DNA of 64,000 bases from Ignavibacteriales bacterium (GTDB lineage Bacteria; Bacteroidota; Ignavibacteria; Ignavibacteriales; Ignavibacteriaceae), in assembly GCA_016707115.1 (NCBI GenBank), contig JADJIH010000009.1:29196-93195 (forward strand). The letters run 5' to 3'. The notes beneath the pieces were generated by a model. It searched no databases, had not been told where the DNA came from, and saw nothing but the letters and a program-made list of their open reading frames with translations. Both the position numbers and the translations under genes were made by a program. Position 1 is the stretch's first letter. Each line of letters begins with the position of its first letter. Positions 33,645 to 42,995 of the stretch are shown in pieces.

Positions 33645-34322
33645 TTATTTCCATATTTCCCTTACAAGGTAAAAGGCTTCTGCAGCGTTAACAAATACAG
33701 AACTTCCCCTAAAGTATGCCAGGTTTTTTATTTTCTCATTAGATCTTGGGTGAGGCGATTTTTTTAATTCATAATCATAAAAAGAAAGTAGTTCTAATTT
33801 CTCATTAAGTACATCTGATATATCTACAAAATAATTTGGGTGAAAAACGCAGTTTCCCCATTCTGTAGAAGCAGGAATTTCTGTACAGAGAATTTTAGAA
33901 GGAACTTTTTCATTAATAGGTCTAAAAGCAGTAAGAACAGCTTCTAAAGTTATTTGATGATCTTTATTAACATCACCACTAAAGTGAGTATAAACAACAT
34001 CAGGCTCAATATCTTTTGCGAATGATTCAATTGATTTAACTATTTTGAGTAACGGGTATGTATCTAACATTTGATCGTAAAAACCATCAACCAGAATTTT
34101 GGCAGCATTCAGTTTGCTTGCTAAAAGTTTAGCTGACTTAATTCTTCTTTTGACAGAATGATCATTCAAAAATTTTGCTTTAGCTTTTTTTAAGCGTGCT
34201 GAATGACCATCTGTAAGGATGTGAATAAATATTTTATCTCCGGCATTTCTATGCTTTATTAATGTACCGCCCATACCAAGAATTTCATCATCGGGATGAG
34301 CAACAACAACAAGAATATTCAT
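33645..34322 (-). CDS. PIG-L/LmbE family N-deacetylase
   Basis: 225 residues. The zinc motif AHPDDEILGMGGTL lies at residue 8, and the third ligand region reads THFSGDVNKDHQ. PIG-L enzymes deacetylate N-acetylglucosamine in glycolipids, mycothiol/bacillithiol intermediates or other sugar conjugates. Together with the adjacent dehydratase it suggests modification of an N-acetyl sugar. It lies 14 bases after the stop of a T9SS cargo gene on the same strand. Confidence 0.88.
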   Translation of the reverse strand: MNILVVVAHPDDEILGMGGTLIKHRNAGDKIFIHILTDGHSARLKKAKAKFLNDHSVKRRIKSAKLLASKLNAAKILVDGFYDQMLDTYPLLKIVKSIESFAKDIEPDVVYTHFSGDVNKDHQITLEAVLTAFRPINEKVPSKILCTEIPASTEWGNCVFHPNYFVDISDVLNEKLELLSFYDYELKKSPHPRSNEKIKNLAYFRGSSVFVNAAEAFYLVREIWK

Positions 34323-34336
34323 AATAGATTCCCAGG

Positions 34337-36742
34337 TTACTTTAGTAAAATCATTTTATTTGCTTGAACAAATTCTCCGGCGTTTAATTGGTAATAATAA
34401 ACTCCACTTGGCAATCCGCCATCGGCGGAAGAATTTACAATGTACAATTTAGAATGAACACCAGCTTCTTTATATTCATTTACTAAAGTTTCAATCTCTT
34501 CTCCAAGCGAATTGAATATTTTTAGCGAAACAAATTGCTTACTGGCTAATGAATACTGAATATTAGTGGAAGGATTAAACGGATTTGGAAAATTCTGTTC
34601 TAGAGAAAACTTTCCTAGGGGAAGAATTTCAGTTTCAACAATGTTTGAGTATTCAAAAGTTCCATCAAAATCAATTTGCTTTAACCTGTATTGATATTTT
34701 GCAGCTGATAAGTTTTCATCTTTATAAAAATAGGTTTGTGGTTCAGTTGTAGTTCCATTTCCATTTGCAAATCCAATGTTCTCCCAATCTTCACTTCTTG
34801 TTTTTAGCTTCTTGCGTCTTTCGATTTGAAATCCAGAGTTATTTGTTTCAGTTGCAGTTGTCCAATTCAAAGTAACATCATCATCAACAACAGAAGAAGA
34901 GAAGGAGAGAATTTCAACCGGAACAGGTTCATTAAGTAGGTAAACTCCATTATAGGAACCAACATAAACATTATCCAGTGAATCGAGTGAGATACAAGTT
35001 AAGTATGTATTTTCAACTCCACTTTGAACTGATTGCCAGGTTACACCATCATCAAATGAAATAAACAAACCTCTTCCTGCTGCAAGAATGGTATTATTTT
35101 TAGCAACTTTTATATCAAACACAGTACTGATTATTGTAGGTGGAATAATTTCTATCCAAGTAATTCCATTATCTGTAGATTTGTATAGACCGTAGTCCGA
35201 TCCGGCATAAAACGCACCATTGTTATCTACAGAAACCGCACGTGCATGCTGATTAGCTAAACCTGATTCAATAAACCCAATTCCATTATTAGTAGATATG
35301 TATATTCCATTGCCATAGGTCGCTGCTAAAACAATTCCATTTCCATTGCTCACCATATCTTTTATCCAGCTAAACGAACAAGGTTGGTTTACCCATTGAA
35401 TCCCCGCATTAGTGGTCCAGAAAAACTTACTAAATTCACCACAATATATTTTATCAGTCTGATCGATGTATAAGCAAGTTAATCCGGATTGAGTGTTGTT
35501 TCCAACTCCTATGTGCGACCAGGAATTACCAGAATTAGTTGATACAAAGAGAGATTTATTTATCACATTACCATGAACTGAAGCTAATATATTACCATCA
35601 GAAAGAAACTCTAAACCATTTACATCATAACTGTTGTCTGTGTCTATTAATTCAAATTGTTCCCAGCTCAATCCTTGGTTTGTAGAACGAAAAATTCCTC
35701 CATCTGAGGTTCCAACAAAAAATTGTGAATTATTTGTGAAGTTTATAGACGTTATTTCTAAATGTGTTATACTATTATTTGGTTTTGTCCAATCCAATCC
35801 CAAATTCTGACTATAGAATACACCACCACTCGTTGCTAATAAAATTTTTCCATCTGCTGTTTTACTCAAAGCATTAAATTCAAAATTCGGGATTTGAGAA
35901 CTTGTAAGTTCCCAGTTTGTGCCGGCATTAGTTGATCTATAAATCCCGGCATTTTTATAAGATACAAACAAAGTATTATCTGAAAATTCAAGCCCGCTTA
36001 CCTCGTCATTTGGTAAACCTGTATTACATTGTATCCAGTTTTCACCTTCGTCTGTAGATTTGTACATAAATCCAGAGTAGATTGCTGCTGCATAAATAAT
36101 ATTATTATCATCAATCGTCAGATACTTTATAAAAGATTGCATCTCAGGATTTATTAATTGCCAGCTTACACCATCGTTAGTTGATAAATATACTCCGTTA
36201 TACGCAGCAGCAAATATTTTATTCCCGAATCCTGTTACAATTGAATTAATATAATTGTTTAGTAGATCAACAAATACCCAGGACAATCCATTATCTGTTG
36301 AAGAATAAATTCCACCACCATCACAAGATAGACAATCAGTTTTGGCGCCAGATAACAATTTTCCACTTTGTGTTCTGGTAATAGTTAATACATCATCAAA
36401 TGGTTTGATGCTGTTACCTCTTAGTTCCCAATTGTTACCGCTATCGGAGGAATATAAAATTTGATTAACTGTGCCGAATGCAAAAATTTCTTGATTAGAG
36501 ATAACATTTAATTTTGGTATAAGAAAGAAATCTGTTTGATATAAGGATTGCCAGTTAACTCCATTATCAGATGATCTGAAAATTTTGCCTTGTGATGTTG
36601 TTGTAAATAAATTGCCTGAAGAGTCGGCATCAATCGAAAGAATGTTTCCGGGCATTTGTCCGCCCATACTGGTGAAGTATAGTTGCTGGGCTTGTGCTGA
36701 GTTTATGACAAGAAATAAAATGAATAAGAATAACTTTTTCAT
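34337..36742 (-). CDS. Secreted BNR/sortilin-like propeller protein with T9SS sorting domain
   Basis: 801 residues. Signal peptide 1-19. Residues about 30-620 are repeated blades with Asp-box-like motifs (SSDNGVNW, SSDSGNNW, STNAGTNW, STNQGLSW, STDNGITW), as in BNR/Vps10/HCF136-like propellers. A Fn3-like module begins at PVEILSFSSSVV (about 620), and the sorting domain begins at FSLEQNFPNPFNPST (about 710). In the sorting domain the sequence KLYIVNSSADGG (about 765-776) is a palindromic repeat read in frame. Ligand unknown. Confidence 0.82.
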   Translation of the reverse strand: MKKLFLFILFLVINSAQAQQLYFTSMGGQMPGNILSIDADSSGNLFTTTSQGKIFRSSDNGVNWQSLYQTDFFLIPKLNVISNQEIFAFGTVNQILYSSDSGNNWELRGNSIKPFDDVLTITRTQSGKLLSGAKTDCLSCDGGGIYSSTDNGLSWVFVDLLNNYINSIVTGFGNKIFAAAYNGVYLSTNDGVSWQLINPEMQSFIKYLTIDDNNIIYAAAIYSGFMYKSTDEGENWIQCNTGLPNDEVSGLEFSDNTLFVSYKNAGIYRSTNAGTNWELTSSQIPNFEFNALSKTADGKILLATSGGVFYSQNLGLDWTKPNNSITHLEITSINFTNNSQFFVGTSDGGIFRSTNQGLSWEQFELIDTDNSYDVNGLEFLSDGNILASVHGNVINKSLFVSTNSGNSWSHIGVGNNTQSGLTCLYIDQTDKIYCGEFSKFFWTTNAGIQWVNQPCSFSWIKDMVSNGNGIVLAATYGNGIYISTNNGIGFIESGLANQHARAVSVDNNGAFYAGSDYGLYKSTDNGITWIEIIPPTIISTVFDIKVAKNNTILAAGRGLFISFDDGVTWQSVQSGVENTYLTCISLDSLDNVYVGSYNGVYLLNEPVPVEILSFSSSVVDDDVTLNWTTATETNNSGFQIERRKKLKTRSEDWENIGFANGNGTTTEPQTYFYKDENLSAAKYQYRLKQIDFDGTFEYSNIVETEILPLGKFSLEQNFPNPFNPSTNIQYSLASKQFVSLKIFNSLGEEIETLVNEYKEAGVHSKLYIVNSSADGGLPSGVYYYQLNAGEFVQANKMILLK
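34411..34451. repeat. Palindromic repeat inside a T9SS sorting domain
   Basis: The core TCCGCCATCGGCGGA (34415-34429) is a hairpin, flanked by GAATTTACAATGTACAATTT. On the minus strand it is read in frame as YIVNSSADGG, splitting the expected AGVHS...LPSGVYYYQL continuity of the sorting domain. The TCCGCC..GGCGGA core recurs at 57474-57489 between genes. Confidence 0.78.
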
Positions 36743-36865
36743 AAAGCACCTCTTCTGGAGAAATGGTCACTTCAAAAGAAACAAATTCGTATATCAATTA
36801 CAAGTGTTTGCGGGATTTTATTTAATTTCGTTTTGTTAAAATCAAACAAAAAGATTTTTAGAATT

Positions 36866-37639
36866 ATGAAAACAAAACTTGATATTGCAAAAAACTGGCT
36901 GCCGCGTTACACCGGAACAAACATCGATGACTTTGGTGATTATCTTCTCCTCACAAATTTTCAAAACTATGTAGATAAGTTTGCAGAAAGATTTAATTGT
37001 GATGTGACGGGTATCGGAAGACCAATGCAGACTGCGACTAACTCAAATGGATTATCAATTATAAATTTTGGAATTGGTTCTGCAAATGCTGCAACAATTA
37101 TGGATTTACTTGTTGCCCGTAAACCAAAAGGAGTTTTGTTTCTTGGAAAGTGCGGCGGATTAAAACGATCAACAGAAATCGGGCATTTTATTCTTCCAAC
37201 TGCTGCAATACGTGGAGAGGGAACAAGTGATGACTACAAACCAAAAGAAGTTCCTGCTTTGCCTTCATTCAAACTTCATAAATTTGTATCAGATAAAATT
37301 ATCCAACGCGAGTTAGAGTATCGTACAGGTGTTGTTTACACAACAAACCGCCGTGTTTGGGAATGGGATGAAGAATTTAAACAATATCTAAAAAAACTTT
37401 CTACAATTGCCATCGATATGGAAACAGCAACTTTGTTTATTGTTGGATTGGTAAATGAAATTCCGCGTGGTGCTTTATTATTGGTTTCTGATATTCCGAT
37501 GATTCCGGAAGGAGTAAAAACTGAAGAATCTGATAAAGTTGTAACAGAAAAATTTGCTGATCTTCATCTTGAAATTGGAATTGAAGCAATGACAGAACTA
37601 GGAGTAAAGGGAGAACAGATAAAACATTTTACGTACTAG
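36866..37639 (+). CDS. amn: AMP nucleosidase
   Basis: Start at the ATG at 36866 (MKTKLDIAKNWLPRYTG); a TTG at 36833 adds 11 residues of non-conserved sequence. 257 residues, the short form lacking the long N-terminal regulatory domain of the E. coli enzyme. Phosphorylase-fold motifs are present: INFGIGSANAAT, LFLGKCGGLKR, RGEGTSDDY and the substrate-binding IDMETATLF with the later LLLVSDIPM. It hydrolyses AMP to adenine and ribose 5-phosphate. It is isolated, with opposite-strand neighbours. Confidence 0.9.
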   Translation: MKTKLDIAKNWLPRYTGTNIDDFGDYLLLTNFQNYVDKFAERFNCDVTGIGRPMQTATNSNGLSIINFGIGSANAATIMDLLVARKPKGVLFLGKCGGLKRSTEIGHFILPTAAIRGEGTSDDYKPKEVPALPSFKLHKFVSDKIIQRELEYRTGVVYTTNRRVWEWDEEFKQYLKKLSTIAIDMETATLFIVGLVNEIPRGALLLVSDIPMIPEGVKTEESDKVVTEKFADLHLEIGIEAMTELGVKGEQIKHFTY

Positions 37640-37690
37640 AATAGCGAAAGAGTTTAGTTTTACTTTTTTTTAATGTAATCGATTATTAAA

Positions 37691-37730
37691 TGTCAGTCTT
37701 CGACAATTCGCCACGACGAACAGACTGACA
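37691..37730. repeat. TGTCA-bounded palindromic repeat (CAGTC..GACTG subfamily)
   Basis: TGTCAGTCTTCGACAATTCG, then CCACGACGAACAGACTGACA: outer arms TGTCAGTCT/AGACTGACA are perfect and the inner TTCG..CGAA arms also pair. The same unit recurs at 53280-53317. It lies between convergent genes. Confidence 0.85.
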
Positions 37731-37766
37731 TTAAAATTATTTGAAATTTTTCATTTTGAATAAAAT

Positions 37767-38351
37767 CTATTCTTTCTCAACTTCTTTTTCTATTATAATC
37801 TTCTTTACCTTTTTACCGTCTTCTTCTTTTATATCTACATTAACTTCAATTTCTTTTTCGGATTTCATTTTCTCTAAATATTCATCAGCGGCTTTACCTT
37901 CGTAAACTTCAATATTTTCTTTACCATCTTCATTTGTTGTTACTTTTACAATCTTTTTTCCACCATCATCAGAAACAATAACTTTCTTTTCAATTCTTTT
38001 TATATCTGCATCATCTGAATCGAAATCTTCATCAACGAAAACTAATACTTCATCTTCCGAATCGTTATCAAGATCTTTGATTATAATTTTTTTTGTTAAA
38101 CTATTATCCGTAAAAACTTTTCCATCCTTTGTTGTGAACGAAAATGAATTAACTTGCTTATCCTTTTTCAAAGCAGAAAAAAGTTCTTCAGCTTCATCAC
38201 CGCTAAATGTAAATACTTTTCCTTCAGATTTGATAACAATTTCATCAACTTTGCCATTAATGTCTTTAAGCATTTTCTTGGTTTCTGATTGAGCAAAGGT
38301 AATGAAAGGGGAAAGTAAAAATATTGCAAAAAGTATAGTTCTTCTATTCAT
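37767..38351 (-). CDS. Secreted highly charged protein of unknown function
   Basis: Start placed at the ATG at 38351 (MNRRTILFAIFLL), with AAGGAG upstream. 194 residues with a signal peptide (ending TFAQS, about 21). The mature protein is dominated by Lys, Glu and Asp, with repeated beta-hairpin-like units (KVDEIVIKSEGKVFTF, KKVIVSDDGGKKIVKV, KKVKKIIIEKEVEKE). This recalls periplasmic repeat proteins of the kind with alternating IVI/KKV strands. I do not recognise a family, and no interacting gene is adjacent. Confidence 0.6.
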   Translation of the reverse strand: MNRRTILFAIFLLSPFITFAQSETKKMLKDINGKVDEIVIKSEGKVFTFSGDEAEELFSALKKDKQVNSFSFTTKDGKVFTDNSLTKKIIIKDLDNDSEDEVLVFVDEDFDSDDADIKRIEKKVIVSDDGGKKIVKVTTNEDGKENIEVYEGKAADEYLEKMKSEKEIEVNVDIKEEDGKKVKKIIIEKEVEKE

Positions 38352-38435
38352 TAGATAACTCCTTGATTTATTAACACAAATTTGGACGGAATTTCTCAAA
38401 TTATGTTCCCGTAAATATTTTTATGTTAATATGGA

Positions 38436-39365
38436 TTAAATTCTCCGTCTAAAACCTTCACCCATTACTTCATGCACATTGCTAACCGTTACAAAAGCTT
38501 TTGGGTCTACCTTTTTGATTATACTTAGCAATTTTGATAATTCTTTAAGTGTTACAACAGTAGTAAGCATTTCACGGTCAATATTTCTGTAAAGTCCGCG
38601 TGCTTTTATTGCAGTTGCCCCACGACTGAGATCATCCATTATTGCTTTGGCTATATCTTCGTTTTTATCTGAGATAATATTAACTGATCGTGCGTAATCA
38701 AATCCGTCAATAATTACATCAACTAAACGGCTGGAAATAAAAAGAAGGAACATTGCATAAAAAGTCAGTATAACTGCAGAACGATCACCGGCAAGTCCTT
38801 TAAAATCAATTATAAATCCTGCAATAAGAATTACAAAAAAATCAGTAAACATTATTGCCATTCCTGGTTTCGTTCCAAATCTTTTCTGCATAATGGCAGC
38901 TACAATATCTGAACCACCAGTGGTAGCCTTAAATTTAAATATTATTCCAAGTCCTAAACCAAGCAACGCAGCGCCTATCAATATTAAAAACATAAAATCA
39001 TTTTGCTGAAGATCTTTAATTGTAGATGTATCCTGCAAACGAATGAATGAAAATCCTGGAATATCACCTCTAAAAAAATCTATGAAGAAAGAGTTAAGTG
39101 AAAATCCAAAAAAAGTTCTTACACCAAATTCTTTTCCAAGTTCTTTAACTCCCCAAATGTAGAGAGGTATGTTAAGTACCCAGATCATTAATCCAACAGG
39201 TAAACCCGTTAAGTAGTGAACACTCATCGATAGTCCGCTTACTCCACCGGGAACAACTTTTGCATCAACTAAAAAAATTCCAATTCCAATTGCCATAATT
39301 GCGGCACCAAATGCTATAGCTGCGTATTCGAAAATGGTGTATAGGTTGGGTTTTATTTTGCTCAT
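38436..39365 (-). CDS. YitT family membrane protein with DUF2179 domain
   Basis: 309 residues. Five to six transmembrane segments at about 10-190, with the family signatures VVPGGVSGLS, GTPLGLMI-like GLPVGLMIWVLN and KATTGGSDIVA, then a cytoplasmic DUF2179 domain at about 220-309 (YARSVNIISD, GATAIKARGLY, TTVVTLKEL). The family is widespread and its biochemical role is unsettled; a transporter function has been proposed. Monocistronic. Confidence 0.88.
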   Translation of the reverse strand: MSKIKPNLYTIFEYAAIAFGAAIMAIGIGIFLVDAKVVPGGVSGLSMSVHYLTGLPVGLMIWVLNIPLYIWGVKELGKEFGVRTFFGFSLNSFFIDFFRGDIPGFSFIRLQDTSTIKDLQQNDFMFLILIGAALLGLGLGIIFKFKATTGGSDIVAAIMQKRFGTKPGMAIMFTDFFVILIAGFIIDFKGLAGDRSAVILTFYAMFLLFISSRLVDVIIDGFDYARSVNIISDKNEDIAKAIMDDLSRGATAIKARGLYRNIDREMLTTVVTLKELSKLLSIIKKVDPKAFVTVSNVHEVMGEGFRRRI

Positions 39366-39472
39366 AAGAATCTCTTTAAAATTTAAATTGCTTTTATCAA
39401 AGTTAACGATTGCAATTGATTTGCGGAAAGTTGTACAGAAAAGGATATTAATTTATAATTGAAGATAAAAAA

Positions 39473-39521
39473 TACTCAAAGAATACGTTTAATTGTTCTA
39501 AAAACAGTTTAACTTTGAGTA
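39473..39521. promoter_or_regulatory. Inverted repeat upstream of a T9SS cargo gene
   Basis: TACTCAAAG (39473-39481) and CTTTGAGTA (39513-39521) are exact inverted 9-mers 31 bases apart, ending 25 bases before the ATG at 39547. They could be an operator pair or a leader hairpin; nothing else in the sequence tells which. Confidence 0.3.
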
Positions 39522-39546
39522 CACAAAAAAAATCTTCGAGAGAAAA

Positions 39547-41406
39547 ATGAAAAGATCCATACTAACTGTATTGTCATTGTTCTTGGTCTCATTTATAACC
39601 AACGCTCAATATTTAAATGTAAGAATTGATGATCCAACCAGTAATCAACCTGAAGAAGTATCAATTGCAATAAATCCAACAAACCCAAATTATATTTCAG
39701 CAGCGGCAAACATAAATCATTTTTTCAGATCAAGTGATGCCGGATTAACTTGGCAGACATCTTATTTAACTTCATCATTTGGAGTTTGGGGTGATCCAAG
39801 TGTGGTTTATGATGAACTTGGAAACTTGTACTTTGGTCATCTTTCAAATCCACCTTTCCCTGGCTATTGGATTGATAGAATAGTTGTGCAGCGTTCAACT
39901 GATAATGGAATGAACTGGAATGATGGTGCTGGAGTGGGGTTTTTAAATCCTAAGAATCAGGATAAAGAATGGCTTGGTGTTGATATGCATAGTCCAAATT
40001 ACAAGGGAAATATTTATATGACCTGGACTGAATTTGATAATTATGGAAGCAGCAGTCCAAGTGATTCATCAAGAATTAAATTTTCCCGTTCTACAGATCG
40101 GGGATTAAATTGGAGTAATGCAATTACAGTTAGTGATAGAAGCGGTGATTGTATTGATGAAGATAATACTGTTGAAGGTGCGGTTCCATGCGTTGGTCCG
40201 AATGGAGAGGTTTATGTTAGCTGGGCAGGGCCGTTAGGATTAATGTTTGATAAATCTACAAACGGCGGAACGAGTTGGAATGTTGATAAATTTGTAACCA
40301 CAATTCCAGGTGGATGGGATTATGCTGTTCCGGGAATTTATCGCGCTAATGGTTTACCTGTTACTGCCTGCGATACAAGCCAATCACCGTTCAGAGGTAA
40401 TATTTATATAAACTGGACTGACCAAAGAAACGGAACCGGCAATACGGATGTATTTCTTTGTAAATCTACGGATGGCGGAAACACGTGGAGTAATGTAAAA
40501 AAGGTCAATGATGATAATACAACAAGACATCAATTTTTTACCTGGATGACAATTGATCAGACTACAGGAATTATATATTTTGTTTTTTATGATAGAAGGA
40601 ATACTGCAAATAATTTTACTGATGTTTTTGTTGCAAGATCAACCGATGGCGGAGAGACATTTACAAACTTTAAAGTAAGTGAATCCTCGTTCAATCCATC
40701 CTCAAGCATATTCTTCGGTGATTATACAAACATTGCCGCAATGAATAAAATGGTTTATCCTATTTGGATGAGGCTGGATGTAAATGCACTTACTGTTTGG
40801 ACTGCTATTGTAAATGATTCATCTGCAATTATTCCTGTAGAGCTAAATAGTTTTACTGCAAGTTTAACTGATAGAAAAGTAAATCTTTATTGGCAAACAG
40901 CAAGCGAGTTGAATAATCGTGGATTTGAAGTTCAGAGATTAAAAGATTCAAAGATTGAAGAATTAAAAGACTGGGCAACGATTGGTTTTGTTAATGGAAA
41001 TGGAACTATGACAGAAACATCAGATTATGCTTTTATAGATGAGCCAATTCAGTCGGGGTTATATTCATACAGATTAAAGCAAATTGATTTTGATGGAAGT
41101 TTTAAATACTCAAGTGAGGTTGATGTTAATTTTATTTTCGCAAATGATTTCCGAATATCCCAGAACTATCCAAATCCATTTAATCCAAGTACAACGATTG
41201 AATACCAAATTCCACAAGCATCTTTTGTAACAATTAAAGTTTATGATGTACTTGGAAAGGAAGTTGTAACTCTTATTAACGAAGAAAAACCTTCCGGCAT
41301 CCACGAAGTAAATTTTGAACCAAAAGAGTTAACAAGTGGGCTCTATCTTTATAAAATATCTGCTGGTGGATTTGAGCAAACAAAAAAAATGTTATTTTTA
41401 AAATAA
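39547..41406 (+). CDS. Secreted BNR/sialidase-like propeller protein with T9SS sorting domain
   Basis: 619 residues. Signal peptide about 1-20. Residues about 25-430 contain Asp-box blades (SSDAGLTW, STDNGMNW, STDRGLNW, STNGGTSW, STDGGNTW, STDGGETF), the pattern of exo-alpha-sialidase/BNR propellers; the active-site arginine triad of true sialidases is not evident. A Fn3-like module begins at PVELNSFTASL (about 430), and the sorting domain begins at ISQNYPNPFNPSTT (about 535) and ends KKMLFLK. A strong terminator follows. Confidence 0.82.
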   Translation: MKRSILTVLSLFLVSFITNAQYLNVRIDDPTSNQPEEVSIAINPTNPNYISAAANINHFFRSSDAGLTWQTSYLTSSFGVWGDPSVVYDELGNLYFGHLSNPPFPGYWIDRIVVQRSTDNGMNWNDGAGVGFLNPKNQDKEWLGVDMHSPNYKGNIYMTWTEFDNYGSSSPSDSSRIKFSRSTDRGLNWSNAITVSDRSGDCIDEDNTVEGAVPCVGPNGEVYVSWAGPLGLMFDKSTNGGTSWNVDKFVTTIPGGWDYAVPGIYRANGLPVTACDTSQSPFRGNIYINWTDQRNGTGNTDVFLCKSTDGGNTWSNVKKVNDDNTTRHQFFTWMTIDQTTGIIYFVFYDRRNTANNFTDVFVARSTDGGETFTNFKVSESSFNPSSSIFFGDYTNIAAMNKMVYPIWMRLDVNALTVWTAIVNDSSAIIPVELNSFTASLTDRKVNLYWQTASELNNRGFEVQRLKDSKIEELKDWATIGFVNGNGTMTETSDYAFIDEPIQSGLYSYRLKQIDFDGSFKYSSEVDVNFIFANDFRISQNYPNPFNPSTTIEYQIPQASFVTIKVYDVLGKEVVTLINEEKPSGIHEVNFEPKELTSGLYLYKISAGGFEQTKKMLFLK

Positions 41407-41444
41407 TCGATTAACACTTCGTTCATCATATTCCATTTATTAGC

Positions 41445-41470
41445 AAAGCCGTCAGAAATGACGGCTTTTT
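41445..41470 (+). terminator. Rho-independent terminator
   Basis: AAAGCCGTCA (41445-41454) and TGACGGCTTT (41459-41468) form a perfect 10-bp stem with a GAAA tetraloop, followed by TTTATT. It lies about 40 bases after the T9SS cargo gene stop. Confidence 0.93.
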
Positions 41471-41609
41471 ATTATTACTGAAAATTTCTTTATTCAATTG
41501 TCTCAGTTCTGATAATAGATAAACTAGTTTCATTAGAAAAACAGCCAAACAGTTACGGTATGGTGTTTGTCGATTATCAACAATTAGTAATTATCAAAAA
41601 GGAGCAAAT

Positions 41610-42994
41610 ATGAAAGTAAGTGGAATACTGGCAACCGTTCTTTTAGTAGTAATAATCGTCTCACTACTTCAATCTGAACCTGGTTTTAATGGAACAACCG
41701 CAGGTTGTAGTGGTTCGGGATGTCATACCATGCTATCAGGAAATGTTACTGCCACTGTCTTAAGCAGTAACCAGGTTCAAATTACAGTAAGTGGTACAAC
41801 AAGCCGTGTTGCAGGAGAACTTGTTAATTCAAGCGGCGTTGTTGTTGCAGTTATTAATTCTACTACTTCTAACCCTTTTATTTTAACAGCTCCATCAGGA
41901 GGAACTTACACTGTTAATGCTGGTTATAAAAGCCCAAATTTAAGATGGGGAACTACAACTGTTAATGTTGTTGCCGCACCTGTTGCACCAAGTGTTTTAA
42001 ACTCTAATGCGATCAGCAACTCACAAATTAATATTAGCTGGACGGATAATTCAAATAATGAAGATGGTTTTAAGATAGAAAGAAAAACTACTTCCAGCGG
42101 AACTTATTCTGAAATTGCTCAAGTTGGTCCTAATATCGCAACATATAACAATATAGGATTAGCAGGTGGAACCCAGTATTGTTATCGTATTCGTTCATAC
42201 AACACCGCAGGAAATTCAACGTATTCAAATGAATCTTGCAACACTACCTTACCTGATTTACCAAATGTTCCGATAAATCTTGTTGCAAGCATAATACAAA
42301 GTCCTTTATCAGTTGAACTTGTATGGACAGATAATTCCACAACTGAGGAAGGATTTATCATTGAGAAGGAAACTCTGACTGATGCTTATGTTGTTTTAGA
42401 TACAGTTTCAGCTAACACCACAACTTATCAGGATCTGGATGTCACCTTCCAAACTTACAACTATCGAATGAAAGCATTTAATATTACAGGTTCTTCAGAA
42501 TACAGTGCTGTTGCACAGGTTTCGGTTCCTGTTGAGTTAATAAGTTTTACTGCCAATGTTATTACAAATAAAGTTAATTTAATTTGGAAAACTGCAACTG
42601 AAACTAATAACTCAGGTTTTAATGTGGAAAGAAAAAGCCTTGTAGATTCTGAATGGAATACTTTATCCTTTATAAAAGGATTTGGAACTACAACTGAACC
42701 ACAATCTATTCTTTTAATGATGAAAACATTTCTGCGGGAAAATATTTTTACAGATTAAAACAAATAGATTTTAATGGAATGTATGAATACTCAAATGAGA
42801 TAGAAGTTCTAGTTAATGCGCCGAATAATTTTTCTCTAAATCAAAATTATCCGAATCCATTTAACCCAAGCACCTCAATTGAGTTTCAACTTCCTAAAGA
42901 ATCATTTGTTACATTAAAAATTTATAACATTCTTGGAGTGGAAATTGCAATTCTTGTAAATGAGCAGAAACCTGCCCCTTTTCATAATATCTAA
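41610..42994 (+). pseudogene. Fn3-domain T9SS cargo gene, frameshifted and truncated
   Basis: Preceded by AAAAGGAG. The first frame (41610-42758) has an N-terminal hydrophobic segment, a CSGSGCH motif (Cys-x4-Cys-His, heme c-like) at about residue 33, and two Fn3 modules (NISWTDNSNNEDGFKIERK and LVWTDNSTTEEGF). One base is missing near 42700; the other frame continues YSFNDENISAG and reaches a sorting domain, LNQNYPNPFNPSTS. That domain stops at KPAPFHNI, about 35-40 residues short of the normal GxYxYxL..KKM end, where the convergent gene begins. The complete signal is lost, so T9SS export is doubtful. Confidence 0.72.
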
Positions 42995-42995
42995 C

